From positions 124,001-188,000 of the forward strand of contig NZ_JAGPNL010000005.1 of NCBI RefSeq assembly GCF_018069565.1: DNA of 64,000 nucleotides. The letters run 5' to 3'. This DNA is from Streptomyces tagetis (GTDB lineage: Bacteria; Actinomycetota; Actinomycetes; Streptomycetales; Streptomycetaceae). Shown here piece after piece: positions 61,917 through 64,000 of this stretch (position 1 is its first letter; the number at the start of each line of letters is the position of its first letter). The notes beneath the pieces are model-generated. The model made no database searches, was not told the DNA's origin, and saw only the letters and a list, made by a program, of their open reading frames with translations. The position numbers were made by a program, and so were the translations under genes.

Positions 61917-63326
61917 GTGACCCGGCCCCCCACACCCCCGGTCCCGCCCCCGACGACCCGTCGACGCCTGCGCGAGACCGCCGCGTTGACGCAGGCTCAG
62001 CTCGCGGCGCGGGTGGGCGTCACCCGTGACACGGTCCGCGCCTGGGAGAGCGGGCGCACCACCCCGCGCGGCCGACGGGCGGAGGCGTACGTACGACTCC
62101 TCCACACCCTCGCCGAGGAGAGGGAGCGGGAGAAGGCCCGGGAGAGGGAGAACGAGAGGGAGGGGGAGAGGGAGAGGGAGAGGGAGAAGGGGCCGGGGGC
62201 GGAGCGGGCGGAGGCGGGCCCCGAGGCCGCGTCGGAGGAGGCCCCGGTGCCGGAGCCGGAGCCCGCGTCGGGGTGCGAGGGCGTACCGGTCTCCGTGCCG
62301 GTGGTCCTGGCCGTCGGGGCCGTGACGGCGGGCGGGGGGCGGAACGGCCCGTCAGGCGGGGCGGACGGGCGGGCAGACGGTTCGGGGGGCGGGGCGCCGG
62401 GGGCCGTCGTCGGGCGGGTCGGGGCGGACCCCGTACCGGGCCTCGTACCGGACCCCGTACCGGGCCTCGTACCGGATGCCGCACCGGACGCCCTGCCCCA
62501 CCCCGTGCCGGACGGCGACGAGGCGCCCGCCATGACGCCTGCTCAGGCGTTCGACCTGCTGTACGGTTTCGCCGCCCCCGCCCTCGTCCGGCAGACCTAC
62601 CTGCTCACCGGCCGCCGCGAACTGGCCCGGGAGTCGGTCGAGCGGGCCTTCCAACTCGCCTGGGAGCGCTGGCCCGAGGTCGCCCGCGACCGCGACCCGG
62701 CCGGCTGGGTCCGGGCGGCGGCGTACGAGTACGCCCTCTCCCCCTGGAACCGGTGGCGCCGCCGTCACCGGAGCCCGGAGCCCCCTCCCCCGGACACCGC
62801 CGACCGCGCCCTGCTGGACACGCTGCTGCGGCTGCCGCCCTCCTACCGCCGCACGCTCCTGCTCCACGACGGCGTCGGCGTCGGCCTGTCCGAGACGGCC
62901 GCGGAGACGGAGGCCAGCACTCCGGCCACCGCCCACCGGCTGATGAACGCCCGTGAGGCCGTCGCCGACCGGCTCCCCGGCCTCGCGGAACCCGGCACGC
63001 TCCACCGTCGGCTGGCCGAACTGGCCTCCACCGCCCGGCTGCGGGCCGCCGAGCCCCCGGCCGTGCGCCGCGGCAGCGAACGCCGGGCCCGCTTCATGGC
63101 ACGGGCGGCCATCGCCTTCACCGCCGCCCTCATCGGCACCACCACCCTGGCGCTGCGCACCGCCCCCACGCACTACGAACCGCCCGTCTCCCCCGGCGAG
63201 ACGGTGCGCGGGGTGCCGCCGAAGGTGGCGCCGGGGCCCCTGTCCGACGACGAACTGGCGCTGCGCCAGAAACTGCGCGACGAGGCCCAGGCCGGTCCGG
63301 AACGGCTCGTCCCGCGCCCCGGCTGA
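61917..63326 (+). CDS. XRE helix-turn-helix/sigma-70-like/transmembrane fusion protein
   Basis: 469 residues. An XRE domain at about 15-60 (LRETAALTQAQLAARVGVTRDTVRAWESGR) is followed by an Arg/Glu-rich charged helix (EREREK repeats, about 67-95) and a disordered Pro/Val/Gly region to about 205. The next block looks like ECF sigma regions 2 and 4: FDLLYGFAAPALVRQTYLLTGRRELARESVERAFQLAWERW, then LDTLLRLPPSYRRTLLLHDGVGVGLSETAAETEASTPATAHRLMNAR. A membrane helix (AAIAFTAALIGTTTLAL) lies near 405-420, with a short exterior tail. GTG after AAGGGG at 7 nt. Probably a membrane-tethered regulator; target unknown. Confidence 0.82.
   Translation: MTRPPTPPVPPPTTRRRLRETAALTQAQLAARVGVTRDTVRAWESGRTTPRGRRAEAYVRLLHTLAEEREREKARERENEREGEREREREKGPGAERAEAGPEAASEEAPVPEPEPASGCEGVPVSVPVVLAVGAVTAGGGRNGPSGGADGRADGSGGGAPGAVVGRVGADPVPGLVPDPVPGLVPDAAPDALPHPVPDGDEAPAMTPAQAFDLLYGFAAPALVRQTYLLTGRRELARESVERAFQLAWERWPEVARDRDPAGWVRAAAYEYALSPWNRWRRRHRSPEPPPPDTADRALLDTLLRLPPSYRRTLLLHDGVGVGLSETAAETEASTPATAHRLMNAREAVADRLPGLAEPGTLHRRLAELASTARLRAAEPPAVRRGSERRARFMARAAIAFTAALIGTTTLALRTAPTHYEPPVSPGETVRGVPPKVAPGPLSDDELALRQKLRDEAQAGPERLVPRPG
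62113..62193 (+). repeat. purine-rich GAGAGG repeat tract
   Basis: About 80 bases of almost only A and G on the plus strand, built of GGGAGA/GAGAGG units, encoding the Glu/Arg helix of the fusion protein. The complementary strand is polypyrimidine. Confidence 0.85.
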
Positions 63327-63391
63327 CGGACCGGGGACGCGCCGGGGTGGCGTGAGGCAGCCGGGTGGCTTCCCTGCCGGGGCCCGGCATG

Positions 63392-63430
63392 CCGGTGGGC
63401 CCGCCCCCACAAGGGAAGCGGGCCCACCGG
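63392..63430. terminator. bidirectional terminator between convergent genes
   Basis: Perfect 13-bp stem CCGGTGGGCCCGC with its complement around a 13-nt loop, between the fusion-regulator stop (63326) and the sucD stop (63484). Confidence 0.85.
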
Positions 63431-63444
63431 GCGTGCTGCGTGCG

Positions 63445-63489
63445 GACTCGGCCGACTCAGCCGACTCAGCCGACTCGGCCGACTCAGCC
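63445..63489. repeat. five 9-bp tandem copies at the sucD stop
   Basis: GACTC(G/A)GCC is repeated five times without interruption. The last copy contains the sucD stop codon (TCA at 63484-63486 on the plus strand), so repeat number sets only the distance to the terminator. Confidence 0.9.
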
Positions 63490-64000
63490 GCCGAGAACCT
63501 CGCGGGCGAGCTTCGCGGTCTCGGTCGGGGTCTTGCCGACCTTGACTCCGGCGGCCTCCAGGGCCTCCTTCTTCGCCTGGGCGGTGCCGGACGAACCGGA
63601 GACGATCGCGCCGGCGTGGCCCATCGTCTTGCCCTCGGGCGCGGTGAAGCCCGCGACGTAGCCGACGACCGGCTTGGTCACGTTGGCCTTGATGAAGTCG
63701 GCCGCGCGCTCCTCGGCGTCGCCGCCGATCTCACCGATCATCACGATCAGGTCGGTGTCCGGGTCGGCCTCGAACGCGGCGAGCGCGTCGATGTGCGTGG
63801 TGCCGATGATCGGGTCACCACCGATGCCGACCGCCGTCGAGAAGCCGATGTCACGCAGCTCGTACATCATCTGGTACGTCAGCGTGCCCGACTTCGAGAC
63901 CAGGCCGATACGGCCCGGCTTGGTGATGTCACCCGGGATGATGCCCACGTTCGACTGACCCGGGGTGATGATGCCGGGGCAGTTCGGACCGATGATGCGG
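63484..64000 (-). CDS. sucD: succinyl-CoA synthetase alpha subunit, 5' end outside window
   Basis: C-terminal 171 residues or so; the gene continues beyond the right edge (RIIGPNCPGIITPGQSNVGIIPGD reads through 63949-64000). The subunit carries the CoA site and the phosphohistidine: IGLVSKSGTLTYQMMYELRD, VGIGGDPIIGTTHIDAL, MIGEIGGDAEE, and the catalytic His in TMGHAGAIVSG. It works with SucB to convert succinyl-CoA to succinate with nucleotide triphosphate synthesis, feeding the sdh complex encoded at 15-18.5 kb. Confidence 0.96.
   Translation of the reverse strand, partial: RIIGPNCPGIITPGQSNVGIIPGDITKPGRIGLVSKSGTLTYQMMYELRDIGFSTAVGIGGDPIIGTTHIDALAAFEADPDTDLIVMIGEIGGDAEERAADFIKANVTKPVVGYVAGFTAPEGKTMGHAGAIVSGSSGTAQAKKEALEAAGVKVGKTPTETAKLAREVLGG

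Overview
The window is chromosomal DNA from a Streptomyces-like actinomycete. It has very high GC with almost pure G/C third codon positions, frequent GTG and TTG starts, four-base GTGA/ATGA gene overlaps, and families typical of the genus (DUF397, TM2, DUF2690, DUF3017, DUF6350, the SCO4848 family). From memory, the order acyl-CoA mutase, sdhCDAB, dprE1/E2, trpS, glyA, betaine operon, mdh, folD, purHN, sucD matches the S. coelicolor core chromosome around SCO4870 to SCO4808, read in reverse. That equivalence is inference.

Layout. 0-6 kb: a divergent TetR/FAD-monooxygenase pair with two perfect operators, a LysE exporter, an acyl-CoA mutase large subunit and an L,D-transpeptidase lipoprotein. 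6-12.3 kb: an ECF sigma factor coupled to a long repeat-rich membrane protein, a 740-bp gap, a solitary Mrr-like nuclease with an unidentified C-terminal half, and two conserved hypotheticals. 12.5-18.6 kb: a GH20 hexosaminidase, a degenerate OHCU-decarboxylase homologue and the succinate dehydrogenase operon, closed by a strong terminator. 18.6-25.3 kb: TM2 and DUF2752 membrane proteins, a VOC protein, a TetR regulator, a metallophosphoesterase, a D,D-carboxypeptidase and a YihY protein. 25.3-29.5 kb: a complete decaprenyl-phospho-arabinose type locus (UbiA transferase, PAP2 phosphatase and GtrA on one strand; dprE1 and dprE2 on the other). 29.5-33 kb: a 2H phosphoesterase, trpS, and glyA preceded by what reads as a ZTP (pfl) riboswitch. 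33-40.6 kb: a five-gene glycine-betaine operon (betB, betA, ABC ATPase, double permease, binding protein). 40.9-46.4 kb: mdh, an HTH/DUF2690 membrane regulator, DUF3017-folD and a Pro/Gln/Gly-rich membrane protein. 46.4-51.4 kb: an accessory-looking cluster of an XRE regulator facing an oxidoreductase, a DegT aminotransferase, a NUDIX hydrolase and a YdcF protein. 51.5-56.2 kb: an FHA protein coupled to a transmembrane Ser/Thr kinase with a lytic-transglycosylase-like ectodomain, a secreted I36-like protein, and an XRE/DUF397 pair facing a small protein and an anti-sigma type ATPase. 56.3-64 kb: purH-purN, a two-TM protein, a DUF6350 protein, an XRE/sigma-like/TM fusion and the 3' part of sucD.

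Central metabolism (sdh, mdh, sucD, folD, glyA, purHN, trpS) forms the conserved frame, and envelope and signalling genes fill the spaces between. Best candidates for something undescribed are the FHA plus kinase-transglycosylase pair, the Mrr-like nuclease with its novel C-terminus, the XRE/sigma-like/TM fusion, the 46-51 kb sugar-modification-like cluster, and a DPA pathway in a lineage not known for arabinogalactan. No tRNA, rRNA, CRISPR array, insertion sequence or prophage was recognised.
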